A DNA stretch of 13,973 nt, taken from Firmicutes bacterium UBA2296 (GTDB lineage: Bacteria; Bacillota; UBA994). Made by a program: the position numbers and the translations under genes. Location of the stretch: the NCBI GenBank assembly GCA_002345475.1, contig DDWC01000126.1, positions 1 to 13,973 of the forward strand, written 5' to 3'. The notes under the pieces are model-generated. The model saw only the letters and a list, made by a program, of their open reading frames with translations. It did not search any database and had not been told where the DNA came from. Positions 1 to 6,963 of the stretch are shown piece after piece (within the stretch, counting starts at the first letter, position 1; each line of letters opens with the position of its first letter).

Positions 1-1320
1 AACGGCCGCCTCATGACGGGCGCGGCTGCGAGTGAGTTTCTCTCTGTACATGTTGTCGTCGGCGGCCTTGAGGATTCGCGAGACAGGGACGAATGATTTC
101 TCGCTCACCGCATACCCTACTGAAAGACTTATGGGTACAGGCATTTCGGGAAAGTTGGCCGCTTCCTCCACCCTGCGACGCACATCTCTGGACAGACTGG
201 CCATGTATGTGGCGTCCGTGTTCTCCACTATCACGGCAAACTCGTCACCGCCGACCCTGGCCGCCACGTGCTGGCGGCCGACACTCTCGCGCATGGCTCC
301 GGCAGCTGCCTTCAACACCCGGTCACCAACCCCATGTCCCATGGTGTCGTTGACAAACTTAAGGCCGTCAATATCACAGAACAGCACGCCGACACCCGGA
401 GCCCCCAGATTATTCAACCTTTCCAGATGTTGTTCAAAGGAGTTGCGGTTGCCAAGACCCGTCAACTGGTCTACAACACTGAGGTAGCGCAGTTGTTCTT
501 CCATTTCACGGCGCTCAGTCATATCGCGGTAGGACGCCACCGCCCCGGCGACGGCCCCTCCGGGATCATAGAGAGGCGTGGCGCGGGCCGAGAGAAATCG
601 GTTGCTGCCATCTCGGCCCGTGAGCGTAATCTCACAACTTATATTGACACCTTCAAGCTTGTAACTGCTGACGTATTCCTGTTGCAGGACCGAGAAATCC
701 ACGGCGGTAATGACCTCGGTGAGGCAACGGGCACCTGCTCCGAACATCCGCATCGCTATATGTGAACTGTGTTCACCCAGTACCTCACTGGCAGCCAGGC
801 CGGTGAGGCTTTCCATAGCCTGATTCCAGCTTTCGATTCGCCCATAATTGTCCACCGACATAATAGCATCAGGCAGAAAGGACAGCAGGGCATTCACCCT
901 GCCTAGCATGTGTCGCAGTTCACCTTCCAGGGCCTTGGCCTGAGATATGTCCAGGGACATCATAAGGAAACAGTCTTCTCCGACAGGGACAATAACCACT
1001 TCACGCCAGCCCTTGGCTAACCTGCCCCGCAACTCCATTGGATGTGTGCGCACGGCTCGTCCCTCTTGTAGAGCCTGGGCCAGTGTCGCTTTGAGCACTG
1101 CCGCGTCTCGGGACACAAATAGCTCTTCTAAGCTCATACCCATCAGCTCATCGCGGCTCAAACGCTCGATCAACTCCGCACTGCGGTTGGCGTACGCGAC
1201 CTTGTACTCGTCTTTTGGGCCTAAACGGCAGAACTTAATAACCCCGGAAAGGGTATTCTCAAGCACAGCCTCCGCAATGGGTGAAAGTTCGGCGTGTTTT
1301 GCAGCGTCAATTTTTCCCAT
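1..1320 (-). CDS. PAS-PAS-GGDEF diguanylate cyclase, C-terminus cut by the window edge
   Basis: The minus frame is open from ATG at 1320 to base 1 (440 codons) with no stop, so the C-terminus is missing. A GGGGAGG ribosome site lies 7 nt upstream of the ATG. Residues about 15-115 resemble a degenerate PAS domain. Residues about 142-265 form a clearer PAS domain, ending in a YRDMTERREMEEQL linker helix. The cyclase domain follows, with DQLTGLGNR at 284-292 and an intact GGDEF active-site motif at 357-361, so c-di-GMP synthesis from two GTP is expected. No transmembrane segment is visible, which suggests a cytosolic sensor. The usual RxxD inhibitory site is not seen: the position expected to be Asp, six residues before GGDEF, is His. 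Further domains such as HD-GYP could follow beyond the edge. Family assignment is secure; the signal sensed is unknown. Confidence 0.93.
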   Translation of the reverse strand, partial: MGKIDAAKHAELSPIAEAVLENTLSGVIKFCRLGPKDEYKVAYANRSAELIERLSRDELMGMSLEELFVSRDAAVLKATLAQALQEGRAVRTHPMELRGRLAKGWREVVIVPVGEDCFLMMSLDISQAKALEGELRHMLGRVNALLSFLPDAIMSVDNYGRIESWNQAMESLTGLAASEVLGEHSSHIAMRMFGAGARCLTEVITAVDFSVLQQEYVSSYKLEGVNISCEITLTGRDGSNRFLSARATPLYDPGGAVAGAVASYRDMTERREMEEQLRYLSVVDQLTGLGNRNSFEQHLERLNNLGAPGVGVLFCDIDGLKFVNDTMGHGVGDRVLKAAAGAMRESVGRQHVAARVGGDEFAVIVENTDATYMASLSRDVRRRVEEAANFPEMPVPISLSVGYAVSEKSFVPVSRILKAADDNMYREKLTRSRARHEAAV

Positions 1321-1407
1321 GTGAGCGCCTCCCCGCTGTCTGCCACTTGCTATCCTGATGTATCACTGATCCCATCTCTCAAGCCTGACAACCCGTGGTT
1401 GGTATTA

Positions 1408-1484
1408 TTTGATGTTGTATCAAAATTATACCCAAAATGCTTTTCAAATGATATCGGTTATTATCTATTTCTGCATTTTGGGTA
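1408..1484. promoter_or_regulatory. AT-rich divergent spacer with two dyads and a minus-strand -10
   Basis: The spacer between the divergent GGDEF gene and larC (1321-1576) has a strongly AT-rich core. It contains a 6-5-6 dyad, TTTGAT-N5-ATCAAA, at 1408-1424. It also contains a perfect 12-bp inverted repeat, TACCCAAAATGC at 1429-1440 and GCATTTTGGGTA at 1473-1484, separated by 32 nt. A perfect minus-strand TATAAT at 1430-1425 overlaps the left arm by two bases and could be the -10 of the GGDEF gene. No good -35 was found at 16-18 nt. The repeats could be operators or an RNA stem-loop; which one is not decided by the sequence. Confidence 0.4.
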
Positions 1485-1510
1485 AATCTCCTGCGCCAGA
1501 CTGAGGGGAT

Positions 1511-1569
1511 GCTGAGACCACAAAGGCCTGTGGTATACTCGTTAATAGCGAAGGTTATATTTTTGGAGG
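1511..1569 (+). promoter_or_regulatory. Likely larC promoter (extended -10) and ribosome site
   Basis: TGGTATACT at 1531-1539 is a near-consensus extended -10 element in the right place for the lar operon. The matching -35 region (GCTGAG, 1511-1516) is poor, as is common for extended -10 promoters. A small dyad, CCACA-AAGGCC-TGTGG at 1518-1533, fills the spacer and abuts the -10, so a repressor bound there would block polymerase. GGAGG at 1565-1569 stands 7 nt before the larC ATG. Promoter activity is inferred. Confidence 0.45.
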
Positions 1570-1576
1570 CTGATCA

Positions 1577-2896
1577 ATGAGAGTCCTTTATTACGATTGC
1601 TTTTCTGGGATCAGCGGAGACATGAACATCGGCGCTCTGCTTGACCTTGGTGTTCCCCAGCAGCATCTGGCTTCTGAGTTGGCCAAGCTTAATCTCGAGT
1701 CACATTATCGCCTGAAGGTTTCCCGACAGGTCAAGATGGGTATAGAAGGCGTCAAGTTCGATGTCATTCTGTCCGAGGGCCATCACGGCCATGATCGCCG
1801 TCATGCCCATACGCATCATCATGATCATGCACAGGACCATGAACACCTGCATCCGCAGGATCATGACCACACTCATACCCACACGGATCGGCACGAAGAC
1901 AGCCATCATCGCGGAGAGCAGAGCGTTTCGGACCACGAGCACCGAGGGTTTTCCGACATCTCGGAGATAATAGACCGAAGTCAACTGTCGGAGGGAGTTA
2001 AAAAGAGGTCGATTGCGATCTTCAGGGCGCTGGCTGAAGCAGAAGCCAAGGTGCACGGCAGTACTGTCGACGAAGTTCACTTTCACGAGGTGGGCGCCAT
2101 AGATGCCATAGTTGATATAGTCGGGGCCGCCATCTGCCTGGAGTTTCTCCAGGTTGATGCTGTCTTCGCCAGACCCCCCGAAACTGGACATGGGTTCGTC
2201 AAATGCGCCCATGGTGTTATGCCGGTACCCGCTCCGGCGACCGCCGAGTTGCTGCGCGGCATTACCTTCACCCAACGGTTGCAGGGAGAAGCGACTACAC
2301 CCACTGGCGCTGCCATCCTGCGTCACAGCGTCAGTGAGTTCGTGCGCCCTGAGGCCTTGGTGATATCTCGCATAGGATACGGTCTGGGTACGAAGGACTT
2401 CTCACAACCCAACGTATTGCGAGTCTATCTGGGCGAAATCGAACACGAAGATCTGCCAACAGAACAGACTCAGTACCTGCTCGAAACAAACATCGACGAT
2501 ATGAGTCCGGAACTGCTGGCCACCATAGAGCAAAGCCTGATGAGCGCAGGATCCCTTGATGTCTTTCGCACGCCGATTTTAATGAAGAAGGGCCGCCTGG
2601 GCGTGAAGCTTTCTGTCCTCTACACTTTGGACACCGAAGAGGAGATCCTCAGGCGCCTGTTTGCAGAGACAACGACAATCGGAGTCCGGCGCTGGCCAGT
2701 GGCCAAACTGATGCTTCACCGAGAAATGGATACTGCTTCAACTCCCTTTGGCGAGGTGAGCGTGAAACGCTCCTACTATCAGGGCAAGTGTGTCAACATC
2801 AAACCTGAGTTCACTGACATAGAACGACTGGCTACAGAGCATGGGCTTCCTGTTAAAGAACTGTACAGCAGGATCCTGGCCCATTTGGAGGAATAG
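1577..2896 (+). CDS. larC: LarC, nickel insertion protein for the NPN cofactor
   Basis: LarC inserts nickel into pyridinium-3,5-bisthiocarboxylate mononucleotide, the last step in making the NPN cofactor of lactate racemase-type enzymes; the family enzyme consumes CTP. The 439-residue protein begins with the typical YDCFSGISGDM signature. A histidine-rich stretch at residues 69-122 (about 21 His) is a probable nickel store or delivery loop. Conserved blocks EVHFHEVGAIDAIVDIVG (166-183) and TNIDDMSPE (304-312) follow. Here LarC is one uninterrupted frame covering both the LarC1 and LarC2 parts, unlike Lactobacillus plantarum, where a programmed frameshift joins them. The start is fixed by GGAGG 7 nt upstream. 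It is the first gene of the operon; larE begins 3 nt after its stop. The identification is secure. Confidence 0.95.
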   Translation: MRVLYYDCFSGISGDMNIGALLDLGVPQQHLASELAKLNLESHYRLKVSRQVKMGIEGVKFDVILSEGHHGHDRRHAHTHHHDHAQDHEHLHPQDHDHTHTHTDRHEDSHHRGEQSVSDHEHRGFSDISEIIDRSQLSEGVKKRSIAIFRALAEAEAKVHGSTVDEVHFHEVGAIDAIVDIVGAAICLEFLQVDAVFARPPETGHGFVKCAHGVMPVPAPATAELLRGITFTQRLQGEATTPTGAAILRHSVSEFVRPEALVISRIGYGLGTKDFSQPNVLRVYLGEIEHEDLPTEQTQYLLETNIDDMSPELLATIEQSLMSAGSLDVFRTPILMKKGRLGVKLSVLYTLDTEEEILRRLFAETTTIGVRRWPVAKLMLHREMDTASTPFGEVSVKRSYYQGKCVNIKPEFTDIERLATEHGLPVKELYSRILAHLEE

Positions 2897-2899
2897 AAG

Positions 2900-3715
2900 A
2901 TGATAACTAGACAGATTGACGCGCTCATCGAACTAATCGGGGTTCATGACGGCGTGGCCATAGCTTTTTCCGGCGGCGTGGATTCAACCTTGCTGGCCGT
3001 CGCTGCTGAGCAGGCTTTGGGAGATCGCGCCCTGGCCATCACTGTACGCACGCCTTATATCCCACGCTGGGAGATTGAAGAAGCGAAGCAGCTGGCTCGC
3101 TCTAAGGGGATACGGCACCTCATTATTGATTTGCCTGTGCCTGAGGCCGTAACCGAAAATCCGGCAGAGCGCTGCTACCTTTGCAAACAGGTGGTGTTTC
3201 AGAACATAATCCGGGTGGCCAGAGAGCAGGGCATTGAGGTGGTATTTGACGGAACAAACGCAGATGACCTCAAAGACTACCGACCGGGTTTGCGCGCACT
3301 GGCCGAACTTAACGTGCGGAGCCCGCTGCAGGAGCTTGGTTTTGACAAGGAAACTGTGCGGGCCATGTCCCGTGAAATGTCCTTGCCAACCTGGGACAAA
3401 CCGGCGTACGCCTGTCTGCTGACGCGGTTGCCTTACAATACAAGACTGCAGGAAGCGGACTTTCGCATGATTGAACGGGCTGAGGTCTTTATGATGGAAC
3501 TTGGCTTCCGAGCAGTCCGCGTGCGGAAGTTTGGTGACCTGGCCAAAATTGAGGTGGCTCGAGAAACACTTCCGAGACTACTAGACATGCACGTCTTCGA
3601 CAAAATAGTTGTCACCCTTAAGGAAATTGGTTTTGCTCAGGTAGCCCTAGACATGAGCGGGTATCGCACAGGAAGTATGAATGACCAGCTGCGTCTGGGA
3701 GGATCGGGGCAATGA
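2900..3715 (+). CDS. larE: LarE, ATP-dependent sulfur transferase, three-cysteine type
   Basis: LarE adenylates the carboxylates of the pyridinium precursor and replaces an oxygen of each with sulfur. The protein has 271 residues, normal for the family. The PP-loop SGGVDST is at residues 24-30. Only three cysteines occur: C92 and C95 in RCYLCK, and C172 in YACLLTR. In L. plantarum the equivalent of the last one (Cys176) is the sacrificial sulfur donor. The additional CxxC pair is the pattern associated with LarE forms that hold a [4Fe-4S] cluster and use external sulfur, as described for Thermotoga maritima; applying that here is inference. The ATG is preceded by GAGGA at the end of larC. The stop overlaps the larB start in an ATGA, so the two are translationally coupled. 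Confidence 0.95.
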   Translation: MITRQIDALIELIGVHDGVAIAFSGGVDSTLLAVAAEQALGDRALAITVRTPYIPRWEIEEAKQLARSKGIRHLIIDLPVPEAVTENPAERCYLCKQVVFQNIIRVAREQGIEVVFDGTNADDLKDYRPGLRALAELNVRSPLQELGFDKETVRAMSREMSLPTWDKPAYACLLTRLPYNTRLQEADFRMIERAEVFMMELGFRAVRVRKFGDLAKIEVARETLPRLLDMHVFDKIVVTLKEIGFAQVALDMSGYRTGSMNDQLRLGGSGQ

Positions 3716-4458
3716 ACCGCGTCGACATCGAAAGTCTGCTAAACTCTGTGCGTGACGGCCGGTTAAATGTCGATGAGGCTCTGGAGAAACTCAGAGACTT
3801 GCCCTTCGAGGACCTGGGCTTCTCGTTGGTGGACCATCATCGCTCACTTCGGGTTGGATTCCCCGAGGTCATCTACGGCGAGGGAAAGACTGCAGATCAG
3901 GTGCAGAGAATAGTCCAGGCCATGACTGGAAAGGGCAGCAATGTACTCGTTACGAGGGCCTCGCTGGATATCTATGAGTCGGTGAAAGCGGTTTCACCAG
4001 AAGCCTCATACAATCCTCTGGGGCGAACCATCAGCGTAATTAACCAACCCCTGGGCGAAGCCGTAGGGAATATTACCATAGTGGCCGCCGGCACATCCGA
4101 CCTGCCTGTAGTTGAAGAAGCTTACGAAACGGCCCGCATTATGGGGAACAAAGTTTCCCGTGTGACCGACGTGGGTGTGGCCGGGCTTCACCGCCTGCTA
4201 CACCGGCTCCCGATGATTCGCGACGCCAGGGTAATCATCGTCGTGGCCGGCATGGAAGGAGCCCTGGCCAGCGTCGTCGGTGGACTGGTGGACAAACCAG
4301 TCATAGCAGTACCCACCAGTGTCGGCTACGGAGCCAGCTTCGGTGGCCTTTCCGCCTTGTTGACAATGCTCAACAGCTGCGCCAGTGGGGTTTCGGTTGT
4401 GAACATAGATAACGGATTTGGCGCAGCCTACAGCGCCAGCCTTATTAACCGTCTCTGA
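3712..4458 (+). CDS. larB: LarB, pyridinium-3,5-biscarboxylate mononucleotide synthase
   Basis: LarB carboxylates nicotinic acid adenine dinucleotide at C5 of the pyridinium ring and releases AMP, giving the dicarboxylate precursor that LarE then sulfurates. The protein has 248 residues. Its C-terminal two thirds is PurE-like (NCAIR mutase fold), with GTSDLPVVEEA at 127-137, GMEGALASVVGGL at 180-192 and PTSVGYGASFGGLSALLTML at 201-220. The conserved Cys223 in NSCASG matches the position that forms a covalent substrate adduct in the characterised family member. The start ATG overlaps the larE stop by 4 bp and GGAGGATCGGGG lies just upstream. Order larC-larE-larB gives the full set needed to make the cofactor, but no larA follows. 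Confidence 0.95.
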   Translation: MNRVDIESLLNSVRDGRLNVDEALEKLRDLPFEDLGFSLVDHHRSLRVGFPEVIYGEGKTADQVQRIVQAMTGKGSNVLVTRASLDIYESVKAVSPEASYNPLGRTISVINQPLGEAVGNITIVAAGTSDLPVVEEAYETARIMGNKVSRVTDVGVAGLHRLLHRLPMIRDARVIIVVAGMEGALASVVGGLVDKPVIAVPTSVGYGASFGGLSALLTMLNSCASGVSVVNIDNGFGAAYSASLINRL

Positions 4459-4495
4459 TACAGAATTCAATCCATTAATGAGGAGTGTGTCCTTG

Positions 4496-5530
4496 ATGAA
4501 GAAGATACGACTGGGAAGAACGGGTATTATGGCGACGAGACTGGGCTTTGGAGGTATCCCTATACAGACAGTCACCAGGGAGCAGGCCGTTGCCACAGTG
4601 CGTTACTGCTACGATAAGGGCATAAACTTTTACGATACTGCGCAGGCCTACACAGTGAGTGAAGGGATCATCGGAGAGGCGTTAGAAGGTGTGCGGGACA
4701 ACGTCTTCATCGCCACGAAGTCCGGAGGCCGCGATGTGACCGCAGTTGAAAAGCATCTTGCGGCCTCGCTGGAAGCCCTGCGTTCTGATTATATAGACAT
4801 TTATCAGTTGCATAATGTAGTTGGTGATGAGTCGTTAGCCAAAGTTATGGCCCCAGGAGGGGTGCTCGATTTCCTCAAGGAGAAAAAGCGTGAAGGCGTT
4901 GTACACCATATAGGTATTACCAGCCACCGTCTGGAGACTATCCTCAAGGCCCTGAAGACCGATGAGTTCGCCACGATACAGTTTCCCTTTAACTATATAG
5001 AAAACGACGCCGGCCGGGAGCTGTTCCCCCTGGCGCGCAGAATGGATGTGGGAACGCTGGTGATGAAACCGATTGCCGGTGGTGCTATGACCCATCCCGC
5101 CGCCTGTATCCGGTGGATCTTAGCACAAGACGCTGACGTCATAATACCAGGCATGGAGAGCCCCCACCTGGTGGATGCCAACTGGGAAGCTGCAAGGTCA
5201 GGTCCCCCGACGCCTGAAGATCTGGACAAGCTGGAGTCGCTTGCCAGGGAGCTTGGGCCGGTATTCTGCCGCCGCTGCGGCTATTGCCTGCCCTGTCCCA
5301 GCGGCATACCGGTAAACTTCATAGCCTCCGCGGAGCTGTTTTTCAACCGATCCGGATGGCACAAAATGAATGGAGGTCATGTGGAAGGGTTCCTGAAAGG
5401 TGTAGATTGCATCGGCTGCGCCGAATGCGAAAGACGTTGCCCTTACGAGCTCCCACTGACCAGACTCGTCCCTGAGAACAGCGCCAGGCTCTTGAAAAAG
5501 GCCAGAGAGCTGGGCGTAATACCAGACTGA
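4496..5530 (+). CDS. Aldo/keto reductase with C-terminal 2x[4Fe-4S]-type domain
   Basis: The protein has 344 residues from the ATG at 4496, chosen because GAGGAG at 4480-4485 lies 10 nt upstream. An upstream in-frame ATG at 4418 lies inside larB. The barrel has the NAD(P)H-dependent aldo/keto reductase tetrad: D47 and Y52 (FYDTAQAY), K75 (ATKSG) and H106 (QLHNV). The C-terminus carries two cysteine clusters, CxxCxxCxxCP at 258-268 and CxxCxxCxxxCP at 305-316, as expected for one or two [4Fe-4S] clusters. This is the COG1453-like architecture of cytosolic oxidoreductases whose substrates are mostly unknown. It follows larB by 37 nt on the same strand and probably belongs to the operon. A link to the Ni-pincer pathway, or to the 2-hydroxyacid or keto product of a LarA-like enzyme, is speculation. 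Confidence 0.88.
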   Translation: MKKIRLGRTGIMATRLGFGGIPIQTVTREQAVATVRYCYDKGINFYDTAQAYTVSEGIIGEALEGVRDNVFIATKSGGRDVTAVEKHLAASLEALRSDYIDIYQLHNVVGDESLAKVMAPGGVLDFLKEKKREGVVHHIGITSHRLETILKALKTDEFATIQFPFNYIENDAGRELFPLARRMDVGTLVMKPIAGGAMTHPAACIRWILAQDADVIIPGMESPHLVDANWEAARSGPPTPEDLDKLESLARELGPVFCRRCGYCLPCPSGIPVNFIASAELFFNRSGWHKMNGGHVEGFLKGVDCIGCAECERRCPYELPLTRLVPENSARLLKKARELGVIPD

Positions 5531-5587
5531 ATAACCTATTTTCCCACCTATTTTGCAGGGTATTTGTCAACTAGCGTAGAAAACAAC

Positions 5588-5617
5588 TAAGGGGCAGGCT
5601 TTCTAGCCCGCCCCTTA
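5588..5617 (+). terminator. Hairpin between the lar/AKR operon and sodA
   Basis: TAAGGGGC (5588-5595) pairs with GCCCCTTA (5610-5617). After one A/C mismatch, GGC pairs with GCC, leaving a TTTCTA loop. A short T-rich tail, CTATTTTC, follows. It lies 58 nt after the reductase stop and 12 nt before the sodA ribosome site, so it probably ends the lar operon. It could also act as an attenuator for sodA, because no convincing sodA promoter was found after it. Confidence 0.6.
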
Positions 5618-5643
5618 CTATTTTCATGAAGGGAGCTGTTTTT

Positions 5644-6231
5644 GTGAAGCACACTTTGCCTGAACTGCCCTATGCCTACAACGCACTGGAACCGCACTAC
5701 GATGAAGCCACGGTACAGCTGCACCACACCAAGCACCACCAAGCCTATGTTGGGGGGCTCAACAAGGCCGAGGAAGAGCTCGGCAAGGCTCGTGAGGCCG
5801 GTGACTTTGCCCTTATCAAGCATTGGGAGCGCGAACTGGCCTTTCACGGCAGTGGCCACCTGATGCACAATCTTTTCTGGGCGAACATGTCTCCCCAGGG
5901 AGGAGGACAACCTGAAGGAAGACTGCTGGAACTAATCAGCAGAGACTTCGGCAGCTTCTCTGCATTTCAGAAACAGTTTGGCGCGGCTGCAGCTGCCGTT
6001 GAAGGATCCGGCTGGGGACTTCTGGTCTACTGCGCCGAGCTGGGTGGACTGAAGATCCTTACCATCGAAAAACACCAGGATCTTCTCCTGCCTGGAGCTG
6101 TGCCCTTATTGACCGTTGACGTATGGGAACACGCCTACTACCTGAAGTACCAGAATCGGCGGGCCGACTGGATATCTGCCTGGTGGAATCTGGTCAACTG
6201 GGATGACGTCGCGGCAAGGTTGCCAGAGTAG
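5644..6231 (+). CDS. sodA: Superoxide dismutase, Mn-type
   Basis: This is a cytosolic Fe/Mn-family superoxide dismutase converting superoxide to O2 and H2O2. It has 195 residues from a GTG at 5644. AAGGGAG at 5629-5635 lies 8 nt before this GTG, and starting there gives the usual N-terminus (KHTLPELPYAYNALEPHYD). An ATG at 5626 lies before the ribosome site and is rejected. Metal ligands are visible as H27 (HHTKHHQ), H75 (HLMH), D159 and H163 (DVWEHAYY). Gly71 and Gln145 (KHQD) sit where Mn enzymes carry Gly and Gln rather than the Fe-type pattern, so manganese or dual use is expected. The gene appears monocistronic between two hairpins. Identification is secure; metal choice is inference. 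Confidence 0.96.
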   Translation: MKHTLPELPYAYNALEPHYDEATVQLHHTKHHQAYVGGLNKAEEELGKAREAGDFALIKHWERELAFHGSGHLMHNLFWANMSPQGGGQPEGRLLELISRDFGSFSAFQKQFGAAAAAVEGSGWGLLVYCAELGGLKILTIEKHQDLLLPGAVPLLTVDVWEHAYYLKYQNRRADWISAWWNLVNWDDVAARLPE

Positions 6232-6254
6232 TCGGGGTGAGGACGTGCCTGGTG

Positions 6255-6338
6255 CCTGGTTCTTAGAACCTGGAAGAGACGAAGTTTCTACCACGATGCA
6301 CCACTGATTTCGTCTCCACGACTCCACTAAGAACAAGG
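6255..6338. repeat. Imperfect intergenic inverted repeat downstream of sodA
   Basis: CCTGGTTCTTAG at 6255-6266 and CTAAGAACAAGG at 6327-6338 pair at 11 of 12 positions. Inside them, GAGACGAA (6276-6283) pairs exactly with TTCGTCTC (6309-6316). GGTTCT-T-AGAACC at 6258-6270 is a dyad on its own, and GTGCCTG is directly repeated just upstream. No reading frame fits. It may be a decayed mobile repeat or a structured 3' region of the sodA transcript. Confidence 0.4.
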
Positions 6339-6369
6339 ATCCAGGAACTGCTGCCGTATCTACAGTGGC

Positions 6370-6424
6370 AAACAGACAACCCCTTCCCGGCACGAAAGTG
6401 TGCCGGGAAAGGGGTTGTCTGTTT
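6370..6424. terminator. Very strong bidirectional terminator between convergent genes
   Basis: AAACAGAC... (6370-6393) and ...GTCTGTTT (6400-6424) form a 24-bp stem with a single extra base in an A/T tract and a small GAAAGT loop. It sits between the 3' end of sodA and the 3' end of the minus-strand membrane protein gene, whose stop is only 6 nt away. The symmetrical AAA/TTT ends allow it to end transcripts from both sides. Confidence 0.85.
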
Positions 6425-6430
6425 GCTCTA

Positions 6431-6931
6431 TTAATTGCTCATGCTGCCCCGGTTCTTTAGCCATAGGCTGAGGCCGACGATAATGAGGGCTGCAGGACCA
6501 ATCATGTTCCATACGTTATAGGAGATATTTATTCTGGAAGAAGCCATAACGCCGGTGAGAATCAGGCCAGCTGCCGGGAAGATTGGCCAATATCTGGCAC
6601 CCCAGTCGTCATCACGTCCGTGCACTGTATGAACCAGCATTACTATTAGGAAGGCTGAACCCAGCATCATCAGGAACACACCCCCAGAGTCCTTGAGTAC
6701 CCCGTAATCACTGAGCAGTGCGTACAACCCTATGGCGCCAACAATGCAACCGGGGATAAGAAAACCGAGATTCCCGTCATGCCTGCGACCGCCAAAACCC
6801 ACATACATCGCGATAAGCCCGGCACTTACAGCAGGGAGAAAGAACACCCCGCGAAACAGTCCCAAATTTATAAGCGCCGCTAGAATACCAATTGCGACCA
6901 ACAACAGACCAACCACTGACTTGCGGTTCAC
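6431..6931 (-). CDS. Six-TM membrane protein, LiaI/LiaF-like neighbour of a two-component system
   Basis: The protein has 166 residues from a GTG at 6931, chosen because AGGAGG (6945-6940) lies 8 nt upstream. The ATG at 6955 would place that ribosome site inside the gene. Six hydrophobic segments are visible at about 6-24, 28-46, 55-73, 84-101, 115-131 and 143-158, with a charged loop HGRDDDWGARYW (104-115). There is no catalytic motif. It lies downstream of a NarL-type response regulator, the arrangement seen for LiaI/LiaF-type membrane proteins in cell-envelope stress systems, but no signature fixes the family. It may be a target or a modulator of the adjacent system. The spacer holds putative regulator sites, so it probably has its own promoter. 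Confidence 0.75.
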   Translation of the reverse strand: MNRKSVVGLLLVAIGILAALINLGLFRGVFFLPAVSAGLIAMYVGFGGRRHDGNLGFLIPGCIVGAIGLYALLSDYGVLKDSGGVFLMMLGSAFLIVMLVHTVHGRDDDWGARYWPIFPAAGLILTGVMASSRINISYNVWNMIGPAALIIVGLSLWLKNRGSMSN

Positions 6932-6963
6932 GCTCAATTCCTCCTCGAATCTCATCTAACCAT

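Noticed and set aside
268..765. Plus-strand open frame of 165 codons
   Set aside because: It lies entirely opposite the PAS-GGDEF gene, whose minus frame has unmistakable motifs throughout.
1794..1950. Possible tandem repeat in larC
   Set aside because: The repetitive CAT/CAC codons encode the histidine-rich nickel-binding segment and are explained by protein composition.
1700..2326. Minus-strand open frame of 208 codons opposite larC
   Set aside because: It is the shadow of larC, created by the His/Asp-rich repeats; the Met-rich translation has no family features and no ribosome site.
4418..4495. Upstream ATG giving a 370-residue aldo/keto reductase
   Set aside because: It lies within larB, and GAGGAG at 4480-4485 plus the family N-terminus support the ATG at 4496.
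6932..6955. ATG at 6955 as start of the membrane protein
   Set aside because: The AGGAGG at 6945-6940 would be inside the gene; it serves the GTG at 6931.
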